From NCBI GenBank assembly GCA_039707655.1, contig CM077676.1, positions 432,427,379 through 432,491,378 of the forward strand: a stretch of DNA of 64,000 bases, given 5' to 3'. The first letter of the stretch is position 1; each line of letters opens with the position of its first letter. The notes below the pieces were generated by a model. That model saw nothing but the letters and a program-made list of their open reading frames with translations, made no database searches and was not told where the DNA came from. The stretch is from Elymus sibiricus (lineage: Eukaryota > Streptophyta > Magnoliopsida > Poales > Poaceae). The position numbers and the translations under genes were made by a program. This document shows, piece after piece, positions 22,599-32,972 of this stretch.

Positions 22599-25500
22599 GG
22601 CGAACAATTTGTCAGTAGCACGCAATTTAAGCTGGAACTAGTGGTTGGGGCGCCACCCAGTGGCGCCTCCTGAGAGAAAGCTGGGCGGTGCCAGGTGGGA
22701 GGCGCCCCTTTCACTTCCCTCTTTGTACTATGTTGTGTTATTGCTTGAGACTAAGTACAACTATATGAACACAAGCAGTAGGGGAGAGAGAGTGTATCTG
22801 GATTAAAACTTGCCTATATAGAGCATATATACACAACCCAGGGTTTACCAAGACTACATATATACAACCCAGGCTTTACCAAGACTACATAGAATATATT
22901 GCTATGCAATCTATTTGGTGACAGCTAATAATTTAGGCACAGAAATGCCACATCAAAAAATTTAATCCACCAGTGTGCATCAAAATATATATAAAAGCTT
23001 CAGTATTGCTGCTCCAGAGAAGAACATTTTTGGTACCTGTCATCAATAGATATAACATAGGCCACAAGTCATATGAAGCAGTATGACATTATTCAGGCAA
23101 AGAAGAAGGGAGTGCACATGTTTGCAGGTCATGCTCTGCAAAGCCTGCTGAAACTTGCAGATTTAGTTGAGCGTTCATTGGTTGCCGTTGATGCTTTCAC
23201 AGATGGCTGTGAAACTTTGAATGTCACTGCTTCACCATTAGTCATGAACACAACACTCACTTCCTCGCTGAAAAATACAAAAGGTACATTGTCAAATTCC
23301 TAGATTTAGTTCAGAAACTTGTAGACATTCAGCAAAAGAAGCATCATTTTTCTTGGTCTTCACCAGTCTGACGCAGTTGTCAACACTGTAAATTTTTGCT
23401 ATCAAAGCATGGCATTGCGCAGCTGCTAGTTTAAGTGAGGCAAACTATTCTTCTATCATCGCCTTTCTGCAAGAATAGTGCGATTGCCTCAGACTGAAGA
23501 GTAAATTGTTAGTTGTGAGAAACAACCTTATCCATACCCTTTTTATGCTACTCGTTCCTATCTTCACACCGACATCATAACCGTGAACATCTTATGTGAG
23601 CACTGGAGGTTTTCAATCCATCTAACGGCCTATTTGCTGGACCAGTTCTAAAATTGGCATGGTGTTTGTTGTTCCTGTCTAGATTAGTGCATGTCAAATG
23701 ACAGCAAGGAGCACAGTTAAATTCACTTGATTTTATGGTGCACAACACAACACATCTGATTTCACATTAATCTTCATACCAGCACACACCACAATCTTGC
23801 TCAAAACTTCATACAACAGAAACATACAAACGAAATGCAAGCAGAACCAACCGATGTGCCAAGAATGGTGATGCAAATCGTACCTGAACTGCAGAGACGA
23901 CACACTGAGCAGATGAAACGGCGAACCAAACTCGATGATCAACTGACCAGTGCGATTTCCGAGAAAAGAAACGAAAATCTAAGTCATCATATGAAGGAGG
24001 CATAAGAACAAACACCTGATGAGTGTGAATGAACTGATACAGGTAGGAATCCAAGAACAACACACAAACACCCATGCATACATTTGAACACACAACGAAC
24101 CATACCTTGATGGCGATGATGGGCGGAGCATAGAAACACAAACAAGACCAGCGATCGATGAACAACCAGAAATTTGGTACTCACATAACAACCACCTGCT
24201 AACATACAACATACACGAGCAGTAAGCACAGCAGCAACACATCCGGAAAAGAAAAGAACACCTTGGCTTAATGGAGGGAGGATTACCTCCATGGTAGCCT
24301 ACAAGCGGAGCAGAGTAGTGGCTGGACTGAGGCCGAAGGGCAAACGGGCAAGGAGAGTGATGCACGTATATATGAAGGAGATGGCAGACAATATAGAGCG
24401 ATTGGTAGCTGTGCTAGGTCCAAATCATGAGCAGTAGATATTAATTAAGGATCGAACATCAAACATGAAAGGAAGTATAATTCTAAAATAAAATTGGCAC
24501 TAATAAAATTGGCAGCTAGTAAGGCTGTGCAGAGTATGCTACTGTGCACTGGGACGCGTGGTTTCTGCCTTGGCTTAATAAAGTTGGGTAGGGGGAGAAA
24601 CCCCTTTTCTTTCAAAATTTTTTTTGGCACAGAACATTATCAAAGCTCTGTAGGTTTCCACTGACTCTGGGAAGATGGTGGACTCAGTATAGAAAATTTA
24701 AAATGACAAGAGAAATCAAACGTATAAAATAAACAACGTTGCTATATATCAACATGCAACTGGCGTGTAAACCAAGACATAACATTTACACATCTCAAAT
24801 TATTAAGATTTGGTACAAATAAAAAAATTCAAAGGATAAACCTGTTGTATTCCAATTTTGTCTCTAGTTCCTTGTTGTTCTCCCACAATATCTCCTCGTT
24901 CATGAGCAATCCATTTGCAATTATAACGCAGTATGGGCAAATATTCATTGTGGCCAAGCATGAAAAAAAGAGAAGTTCAGTTAACCAAGAAGACTGAAAG
25001 AACATGTATCATCTCATTAAAAACATTCAGGTCGCTAAATGGGAGAAATGAGAACAGAAAAGTTCAGTTAACCAAGAAGAATGCAATATAAAAAAAATGG
25101 AGCTTTGTTTAGATCCAAAGTAAAGGACAATGCTATAGAATAGTGAATACAAAAATCACAATAACAAATCTCTTCCAAGCAAACCAAATCAAAATCTGCA
25201 CTATGTGAGACTTCAGCCAGAACAAAATTAGGTTGGCAAGCTCCTTTAAGTAAAACTGAATTCTATTTGTGTGGTATCTTGACCGCAAGCTATATCTACT
25301 GTTGAACATTATTACTTCAATGCAAACAAAGACAAAAAAGCTATCCAGGTAACATAATTGTCTTTCTACAACCATCCTTTTCTATCTTCCATCACAATGA
25401 GAAAATATCTTGAATCAAAATAACAATGAGCTTGAAGCAAAATACATGAAGATGGTGAAATCTGATTCATCTGGTCTCCTATGTAGGTAATAGATATTGG

Positions 25501-25993
25501 ATCCTCTCTCGTTTGGTTGCCACACAAAAAACATCAATTTAAGCATCCAGAAGTAGTGATCCTTAAAACTTTCCCTAAACCAAAAGTAGAAATCAAATAG
25601 ATGCGCCAAAAATAATAACAGGAAAATCGGACTAATAGATGAGTTAGCTTGGAGTTCCTACATTTGACAGCAAAAGGTAAGACTGAGCTGAGGGTTTGCT
25701 TCTTTAAGTAACTTTGCAATGTACATGTTGAAGCATGTGGAAATTGAATAATACTGACCTATATGGGACGTGGACAGTTTTTTAGGCAAGGGCAGCAATA
25801 ATTTAAGAGTGGCCATGAAACCTCCAGTGCTCACTGCCCTTAGGCTGTAAGCCATATGACAGTAAATCATGAAGAGCATATTATTACTAAATCAATATTA
25901 TATTCCAATTTATTTTAATTAAAGGAAACTCCTTCGCTGATCACATTTTCTTCAATGATGACGTATATAAACTTGTTAGGGTGCTCTGTATCA
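22599..25993. other. Unassigned region between the CACTA element and the LTR element
   Basis: No protein is recognised. The first part (22599 to at least 23145) is duplicated at 63456-64000. A short palindrome GGCGCCACCCAGTGGCGCC lies at about 22649-22667. A 32-bp tandem duplication (CATATATACAACCCAGG...) lies at about 22824-22886. On the minus strand, 24365-23730 shows exon-like patches separated by GT/AG sites and a possible start at CTACCATGGAGGTAATCC (about 24296), which could be a gene fragment. Its frames are Cys/Phe-rich and unconvincing. The repeated phrase AAGTTCAGTTAACCAAGAAGA occurs near 24972 and 25060. The rest (24400-25993) is plain AT-rich sequence. Confidence 0.5.
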
Positions 25994-28900
25994 TGGAAGT
26001 TTGAAAGAAAGAATTCCAAATGGTTTGAAATTCAAATTCAAATTCATTTGAGGGTTTTTATCAAATTATTTTTCTCCAAAAACAAAATATATGGAAAATA
26101 GGGTAACATGATTCCCTTCAACATAAAAAAGGAGAAAAATAAATTTGAAATCATTTTGATATTTTAAAATAATTTTATTGGCATTTTAAATGCAACAGTA
26201 GCATTGTTTGAATTTTGAGATTTTGTGTGAATTTTAGTTGGCACTGAAAAATAGTTTATCTTTTAGGATTTATTTTTCTGATCATTTTGATATATATATA
26301 TTGTCTATATAAAATTATTTTATTTTTCTCTATTTCTTTGTTTTTCTTTTCTGTCAGAAATTTTTAAAAAAAGGAAAACATTAGCCAGCGCCAGCCAGGC
26401 GCCAGGCCAGCTGGCCCACTCCCCGCAGCCCACAGCACCTCGGCCTGCCCCGCGCCGAATCTGTTCCGAGCCGGCCACCCGACCGCTCGCCCTCTAACCG
26501 TGCCTGCTGACCAGTGGGGCCCACGCCGTCGTCCCGAAACGGACGCGCCCGAATCCAGTACGCGTCCGGAGCGCCGCCGCCGCTCCGATCTTCTCGGGAT
26601 CGCGATCCCGCGATGACCCCTGCCTCACGGTTATGCCCTATATAAAGCCCTTGCCACGCTCGACCGAACCCCCTAAAACCCTACGCCTAACTCCACCCGT
26701 AGCCCACTCCCTCACCGTTCCGATCTCGCCTCCACCGCCACCGTTCATCTTCGTTTTCCCCACCGGTGAGCACCTCCAGCCCCTCTAGTTCCGTCCATCG
26801 GCCTAGCGCAACTCCACGCACTTCGTTGACATCTTTTTGCTCGCCATCACCATCTACAGAGAGCTCCCGAGCATCGCTCGACTGCCACCGGAGCCGCAGA
26901 GCACCCGAGCTCCGACGCCGTCGCCTCACTCCGTCTCGCCGTCCCCGAGTGCCCTCGACCCCACCTCCGAGATCCCCTCGTCGTGCCGCATCCGACCGAT
27001 GCCACCGCCGTCACCCCCGACCACCGGAGCAGCGCCGGCGACCACGCCCGAGCCGTCCTCGCCGTCGACCTCCCGCTGTAAGCCGCCGGCCGCTCCCCAC
27101 CCTTAGATCGTCATCGTGCGGCCGAGATTAGATCGGTTTGTTTTTTTCGGTCGAACCGTTTTCTGCTAGTTACCGGCCGTCCGCCCATTAGTTTCAGACG
27201 CGCACACCCGCAACCAATGAAACCGTGCCACGTGTAGCCTAGCCGACCCGTAGGGTTTTTAGTCTTTTTCTGTTTTGTTTTGTTTTCAGATTAGTTTCTA
27301 TTTTAGATCTGCTATATCTTCTAGGTTTTAAATTCTTTTTGCATTAGATTAAGATTTTCATCTAGTTTCTGTAGATGCCAAGTTTGGCCATGTTTGAAAA
27401 TTTTAAATTCGATTTTGCATGAATTTGCTTCAAACCTTGTTTTGTGAATATCTTGAGTATAAAAATAGCTATTTAGTTAATTCTTTTTGCTAGTGATCAC
27501 TTGATCTTTTGTCTAAACAGTAGGCTTTTGCAAATTAGTTTTTGTTTATTTTAAATTATTCTTTTTGGCGAAACAGTACTGTTTTACATAGTATTTAATT
27601 GTTTTTAAGTAAAACCTTTTTTTTGACAAATTTAGTTTTGTTTCTGTTAGTCAATAGTAGCCACTTTTATTAGTAGTTAAAATAATTTTTATTATTTTGT
27701 TTCTTTAGTTTTGTAGTAAAACTTGCATAGGTTATGAATAGGGTTTTATAAAAGCTTTGTATTTTGTTTCTTTTTGCTAGTAAAAGTTTATGAAAAATAC
27801 TTTATGTTAAAATTAGTTTTTTTACCTTTTCTTTTCTGTTAATTTATTAGTTTATTATTTTCTTTGTTGTTAAGTTTCACTTAGAACAAAACTATTTTGT
27901 AGTTGAGTCAAAAAGTTTTCCTAGTAGGTTCTTTATAGTTTTTACTATTAGTTTTCTCTTTGGACTTTTGTTTGGTTTTTCTTTATTGATTTTATTTGAT
28001 GAACTGTTAATTATGATTGATAGAATTGAATGCTAGAGTGTTTGCTTATGTGAATACTATGTTTGATTATATAGATTTTTCTCGGAGTGACGAATAGTTC
28101 TATCAAGTTCATTTTCTGAGAGCGATAATAATTTCATCAACTTACCAGGCAAGTTCACTTTGACCATCTGTTTTTACCTAAGTTTTATTTGCATGTAGTA
28201 TCATCCTTTCAACAATTCCTCCAGTAGTGATATTAAATCTTGTAGTTGAGTAGAATGCATGAGGTAGGAACCCACTCCCTTGTTACCAAGCCCGGGAACG
28301 TTATTTATTTTAATGCTACGCTATAGTAGACGGGGTTTGGTATGAGTGTTCGTGAGTAGTGTGAGAAGGAGGACTCTGCGTCAATGACGACAACTTCATG
28401 AAGACTCTACGTCAATGACGACAACTCCATGATGGCATCTTCAAGGCCCGCATCTTCAAGACCTCAAGACTTCAAGACTCGAGACAAGTTTTCAATACAC
28501 ACTACTGGGTGGAAATTGGACCGTGCGGCACCCTGGAGTACCCAGTGGATGCGTTGTGAGCTGGAGTAGGCCAGTACTCATGTGGAAAGTTCCACCCAGA
28601 CTCAAAGAGACGGATGAATACTTCATGCCCGGAATCTTAACTGTGCAACCGGAAGTCATTATGGGCTCTGGCTTGGTTGACCTTAGTTGTGACTCTGGCT
28701 GGGACGGTGCTAGCAGATGTAGAACTACGGTAGGATTGGATGAGCACCGGACAGTGGTCAGAGGAACTCTTCGGAAGATCATGTTTCGGTCGTTTTGTGC
28801 TCAAACACCCTGAAGTGCGAGAACGTAAAAAGAGGGATCGAATCTTGTGGGTAAAGTGCACAACACTATGCAGAGTTAAAACCTAATCGATTAGCCGTGT

Positions 28901-29202
28901 CCCCGGTTACGGACAATTTGAGCCTCTGGACTTGGATCTATCTCGGAACTCTCAACACAGGACTGATAACTAATTGTGGGCAACTTATGATACTTATGGG
29001 CTATGAGACATCGGTTGGCGGAACCATGTCATAATAGATAACTCTGTAGTGAAAACTCCTAATTATTCCATTGAAGTAGGGAAAATAAACCAGCTTTTAC
29101 GCAAAAACTCAGACACAGAGCCTCAAAGCCATATTGCATATAGACACAGAGCCTCAAACTCAGACACAGAGCCTCAAAGCTATATTGGGTCGGGTCGCTA
29201 CA
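25994..29202 (+). repeat. 5' LTR, truncated at its start
   Basis: It matches 33351-36848 over its length with scattered substitutions and indels, and ends GGGTCGGGTCGCTACA like the 3' LTR. Near its end it lacks about 320 bp present in the 3' LTR (36507-36828) and has instead three copies of AGACACAGAGCCTCAAA (29111, 29142, 29162). The middle part is GC-rich with an Arg/Pro/Ser ORF (26766-27131) that I treat as a chance frame. Confidence 0.9.
26639..26647 (+). promoter_or_regulatory. LTR TATA box (5' LTR)
   Basis: TATATAAAG lies at the 3' edge of a GC-rich block and just upstream of an ACCCCCTAAAACCCTACGCC leader. The identical box occurs at the same place in the 3' LTR (33984-33992). The conservation and setting fit the start of retroelement transcription. 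Confidence 0.75.
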
Positions 29203-29206
29203 GAGA

Positions 29207-29218
29207 TGGTATCAGAGC
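29207..29218 (+). promoter_or_regulatory. Primer binding site, tRNA-iMet type
   Basis: TGGTATCAGAGC lies four bases after the 5' LTR end and is complementary to the 3' end of initiator tRNA-Met, the most common plant retrotransposon primer. Confidence 0.93.
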
Positions 29219-29354
29219 ACATGTTTGACTGTAGGACGTGACCCTAGAAAATGGCTTAGAAGCAGGAAGACCTCAATAGGAACAACTTTTAATTTATACT
29301 ACTCTCGTAAACCTCTAAATTCTTTTACTGAACTTTTCTTATTTCAAATTATAG

Positions 29355-30083
29355 ATGGAGAGCTACATCCTGAATGAAAGAGGACACTACGAGGATGTTC
29401 TTGGTGGCCCATTCCTTGTGGAGCTAGTCAGACTGCTGAAACTGCCAATACCTGAGATCAAGGCCACTAAGAGGACAACTGGATCATGGGGCATCAAGAC
29501 GCGGGTGTTTGGACGCAAGGAGCACCCCAAGACTGGAGACATTATCTTTGGAACATTAAATCGTGACTGTGATATGGGCATAAACACTGCCGTCCATGAT
29601 GCTATTGCACGACTGTGCTATCGTCATCATGCTGCTCTAAGCACTCACTACTTTGGAAAGGTCGGATGGCAGAAGGAAGATGGAGCCACTATTGCCCTGA
29701 CCAATGAGCAGAAGATGAAGTTTGCACCACTGTTGGTGTATAATCAGGAGCTGGAGCAATACGTTAAGAACCTGCAGATGGACCTTCTGGAAGCATTATT
29801 TGATAAGGAAGCCCTACGTGAAGAGCTCAAGATTCAGAAGACGAAGGTAGCTAAGCTGGAGGAGGAGAACCTTGAGATCCAGAAGAATCGTCGGGAGCTG
29901 AAGAATAGCAGGACCATGGCTCATGCCAAAGATGTTGAGATTCAGAAGCCCAAGGAACAACTCCAGGAATTACAGGGACGATACAAGAAACATCGTGTCG
30001 ACAGAGATAATCTGGCAAAAGAACTAGAGAACATCAAGCCTACCCAGGAGAATCCCACTGGAGACAAGGATACACTAGCTTAG
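29355..30083 (+). CDS. Extra ORF upstream of gag, C-terminal coiled coil (242 aa), function unknown
   Basis: The frame is intact from the ATG at 29355 to a TAG, and lies about 150 bp after the primer site in the usual leader position. Residues 1 to about 120 look globular (VELVRLLKLPIPEIKATKR, KTRVFGRKEHPKTGDIIFG, AVHDAIARLCYRHH, THYFGKVGWQ). Residues from about 130 to 230 are a Glu/Lys/Leu heptad-rich coiled coil (EALREELKIQKTKVAKLEEE). There is no zinc knuckle and no catalytic motif. The Tat/Ogre lineage of plant Gypsy elements also carries an ORF before gag, but I cannot show homology to it. That it is intact while pol is absent suggests either recent insertion or a useful role. Confidence 0.6.
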   Translation: MESYILNERGHYEDVLGGPFLVELVRLLKLPIPEIKATKRTTGSWGIKTRVFGRKEHPKTGDIIFGTLNRDCDMGINTAVHDAIARLCYRHHAALSTHYFGKVGWQKEDGATIALTNEQKMKFAPLLVYNQELEQYVKNLQMDLLEALFDKEALREELKIQKTKVAKLEEENLEIQKNRRELKNSRTMAHAKDVEIQKPKEQLQELQGRYKKHRVDRDNLAKELENIKPTQENPTGDKDTLA

Positions 30084-30524
30084 TATTAATAGTCCCACCA
30101 TGAGAGAATTAAACATGAATGTTTTTGCGATTTAAAGTATTCGACCATACCAACTATGTGGGTGGCGATACTATAGGATTGATTGAATGCATGAGTACTT
30201 GATTGATACTATCTTTTGTGTTTATAGAATGGTTGGATGTATTATATCTTCATATATGGTATTCGTAGGTTTGTATTTATTTCAACCTTGAGAGATGTGA
30301 TTTACAGAAGAATCACATAAGGCCTTCATAAGGGAGAAGCATCGGCATTGGAAACTCCCGAGCATTGAAGACTTGAAGAAATGAAGACTTCGTAACGAAA
30401 CCGTAGTAAAACGAGACCATTACAAACGGTAGAACTTTGAGTTGGGATTTGTTGCTGAATGATTGTGTGTGTATCTCTCTACCTCTCTCTCCCGTATCTC
30501 ATTCGAAAACCCCGAACCCAATAG

Positions 30525-31488
30525 ATGATGAATGAAGATGGACTTGTATTCTCTGGACCGATGACTCAGCCGGAGGCAGAGCTATGGATTCAGAACATGG
30601 AGAATAACTTCGGGAAAAACTTGATTGCAAGGAAGTATGAGGTCCAATATGCTCTTCAGCACTTTACAGAAAGTGCTGCAACCTGGTGGAAAATGCATCA
30701 AGCCATACAAGGATGTAATGGAGCAAGAACTTGGAAGGAATTCAAGGAGACTCTGTTAAGATCCCGTCTTATCCGGAAGAATAGTGATAAACCGATGAAG
30801 AAACCTTGTGCTTGCAAGATATGCGGAGAAATAGGACACACCCAGGAAGAACACAAGGATGGATGCCCTCATTGTGAGAAAAATCACCCAGAGGAAGAAT
30901 GCCCAACTAGGCAGGTGATTTGTTTCTTTTGTGAAGATACTACTCATTACCCGGCTCAATGCCAAATTTACCCCAAGATACAAGAAATCATCAAGCAACA
31001 GAAGGAAGCCATGAAGGAAAGTTTAGAAGACCCTGTGATGAAGGAAGTTGTTGAAGACCCAGATGAGGAAGGCCTAAACAACTTTTATTCCAATGCCTGC
31101 TATTCCTGTGGAGAAGAAGGACATTTTCCACAGTACTGCACGAAGGAAAGAAAAGAGTATCTAGTAAACTCCCCGACGGAAGAAGTGGAGTTTGATCCAC
31201 AGGAAATAGAATCTCTGATTGGTACAAAGAAGACCAAGAAGAGGAAACAAAGACCTCCCCAGAACAGCCCATTTACTGCAGAAAAGGACCTGAGTCATAT
31301 CATATGTTTCAAGTGCAAGAAATCAGGTCACTATTTTGATAGATGTCTAGAAAAGAAGCTAGAAATCCAAGGAGCCTACATAATCACAAAGAAACCCCGA
31401 GACATGTCGGAAGTCATTTTTTCGCTGCAAGGAGGCAGGACATTTTGCCAGGGAATGTTCAGATAAGAAGAAAGCTGGAGCTGCGTAG
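30525..31488 (+). pseudogene. Gag-like protein with a series of zinc knuckles, frameshifted near its end
   Basis: The frame opens at 30525. The N-terminal part has the retrotransposon-gag signature (QPEAELWIQNMENNF, FTESAATWWKMHQAI, TWKEFKETLLR). A run of Cys/His knuckles follows: CKICGEIGHTQEEHKDGC, CPHCEKNHPEEEC, CFFCEDTTHYPAQC, CYSCGEEGHFPQYC and CFKCKKSGHYFDRC. Near 31420 the frame shifts, and the open frame then ends at 31466. In the other frame a sixth knuckle (CKEAGHFAREC) and a basic tail run to a TAG at 31486-31488. This is the nucleic-acid-binding capsid protein of the element. The first ATG is chosen because the preceding sequence has stops. Confidence 0.82.
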
Positions 31489-32972
31489 ATGAGATTTTGA
31501 TAATGATAATAAGTGTAATAGGAAGCACTTTTTCCTGAGGATGTGGAGTTAAATTATGTAATGGAAGTCTCAGAGATTGTAATAGTTCATGAATCAATAA
31601 ATATGTCCTGATTACTACCTTGTATGTTATTATGTTCGGAGATATGAAGAATAATACCTATGGATGAAACTAGTACATTTCATTTTAAGTGTGGTAAAAT
31701 CGCGGGAAACAAAGGAGAAGAATGTACCGTTCATGCCAAGGAGTTTGGGCAAATAAATAAAGATGAAAGTAATGCTTGACCATTCCAAACTATGTGGATG
31801 GCAACATTTGTAAGAAAGTGCTTTTGAATTTAGAGTTTTGAGAAGTGGTTATGGATGTAATAAAAGGATTTGTTATGAAAAGAATATGATTTATGGATGA
31901 ATCTGTGCATGATACTTTAATGGTGATACTTTTCTGTGTGGATACTTAACCAATGGAAAGGAAAATGTATTCCACAGAGTGGAGTTTGGATAAATAAGTT
32001 GGATAGGTGGGATACCCCAAGAGTATGAAGGAATGAAGTGTTGTTGGAATTAAAAGATGGTGTAATGTTGGACTATGAAACGATGAGTTAAATCAGTACC
32101 AGTGCTAAAGTGGGACCCTACCCCAGGCCCAGGAGTTAATATGGATAAAGCACTACCTTGTTGAAGGAAGAATTTGGAAGAAGCTGTGTTTTGATCAGCT
32201 TACGTTTCATAGGAGGATACGCAAAAACCCGAGGGTTGTGAAGAAACGATAGATGCTTTGTTCAGCTTGCAGAATTAATGGATTTATCCGAACTTAGTTC
32301 GTCGACAAGAGAAACTTTTGCAATGCTTGTGAGGATGCCCAAGTGTTAGAATACGTGATTCACCGTGTGCATATGTGGTAATGGTTCAAGTACGGGATGG
32401 ATTGGCCCCCATACCGGAGACTTTTATCATGGACTATCATATGTTGATGGAAAGATCAGAGAGCTTTAAAACCCTAGAAGCGAGTGTCGACACGATAAGC
32501 CAAAAACCCTTAGAATGGCAGGACGATGAAGCCCTGTACAGGCAACCGTTGCCAATCGTTGGATAAACGGTGAGATTCAACCCAAACTCATTTCCTGCAG
32601 GAGAAACCAAAAATGGTTGACCACCATGAGATTTTCGGTAGTTGTTTAGTATTGGCGACAGCCCTGTTAGCTAAGAAGACCTAGTCTTGGAAGAACCTCA
32701 CCAAGATGTAAGGACACAAGAATTGAGGAAAAGGTTATGCCCCTACCGGAAGAGCCTTAGTGTTGGAGTTATCCCGGAGAAGTGAGTAGATCGACACCGT
32801 TAACCTAAGGATGGAGAACATGAGTTTTGAAGGAATCATGACTATGATTTTAAGTGTGGTAGCACCCCAGACCTTCCGATCAATGGATTTGCTGGAAGAC
32901 CCCCAACCCTAACCTTTTCTTGCTAGTCTCTCTGAATCTCGAGGACGAGATTCATTTTAAGTGTGGTAGGTT
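31489..32972 (+). other. Non-coding remainder of the LTR element body
   Basis: No pol domain is found. The last 60 bp before the 3' LTR read as a remnant of the usual Gypsy polyprotein end (CTCGAGGACGAGATTCATTTTAAG), so pol was probably deleted. A 192-bp ORF at 32375-32566 is not recognised. The word ATTTTAAGTGTGGTA occurs three times (31682, 32847, 32954), the last one just before the LTR. Confidence 0.6.

Noticed and set aside
23979..24365. A host gene with a signal-like Cys/Phe-rich protein on the minus strand
   Set aside because: Splice-like sites and a start are present, but no frame gives a recognisable protein and neighbouring frames are equally open. Kept only as a note in the unassigned region.
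26766..27131. A Ser/Arg/Pro-rich protein gene (and its counterpart at 33978-34454)
   Set aside because: Both lie inside LTRs in GC-rich leader sequence. The frames are not preserved between the two LTR copies, and the composition alone keeps several frames open.
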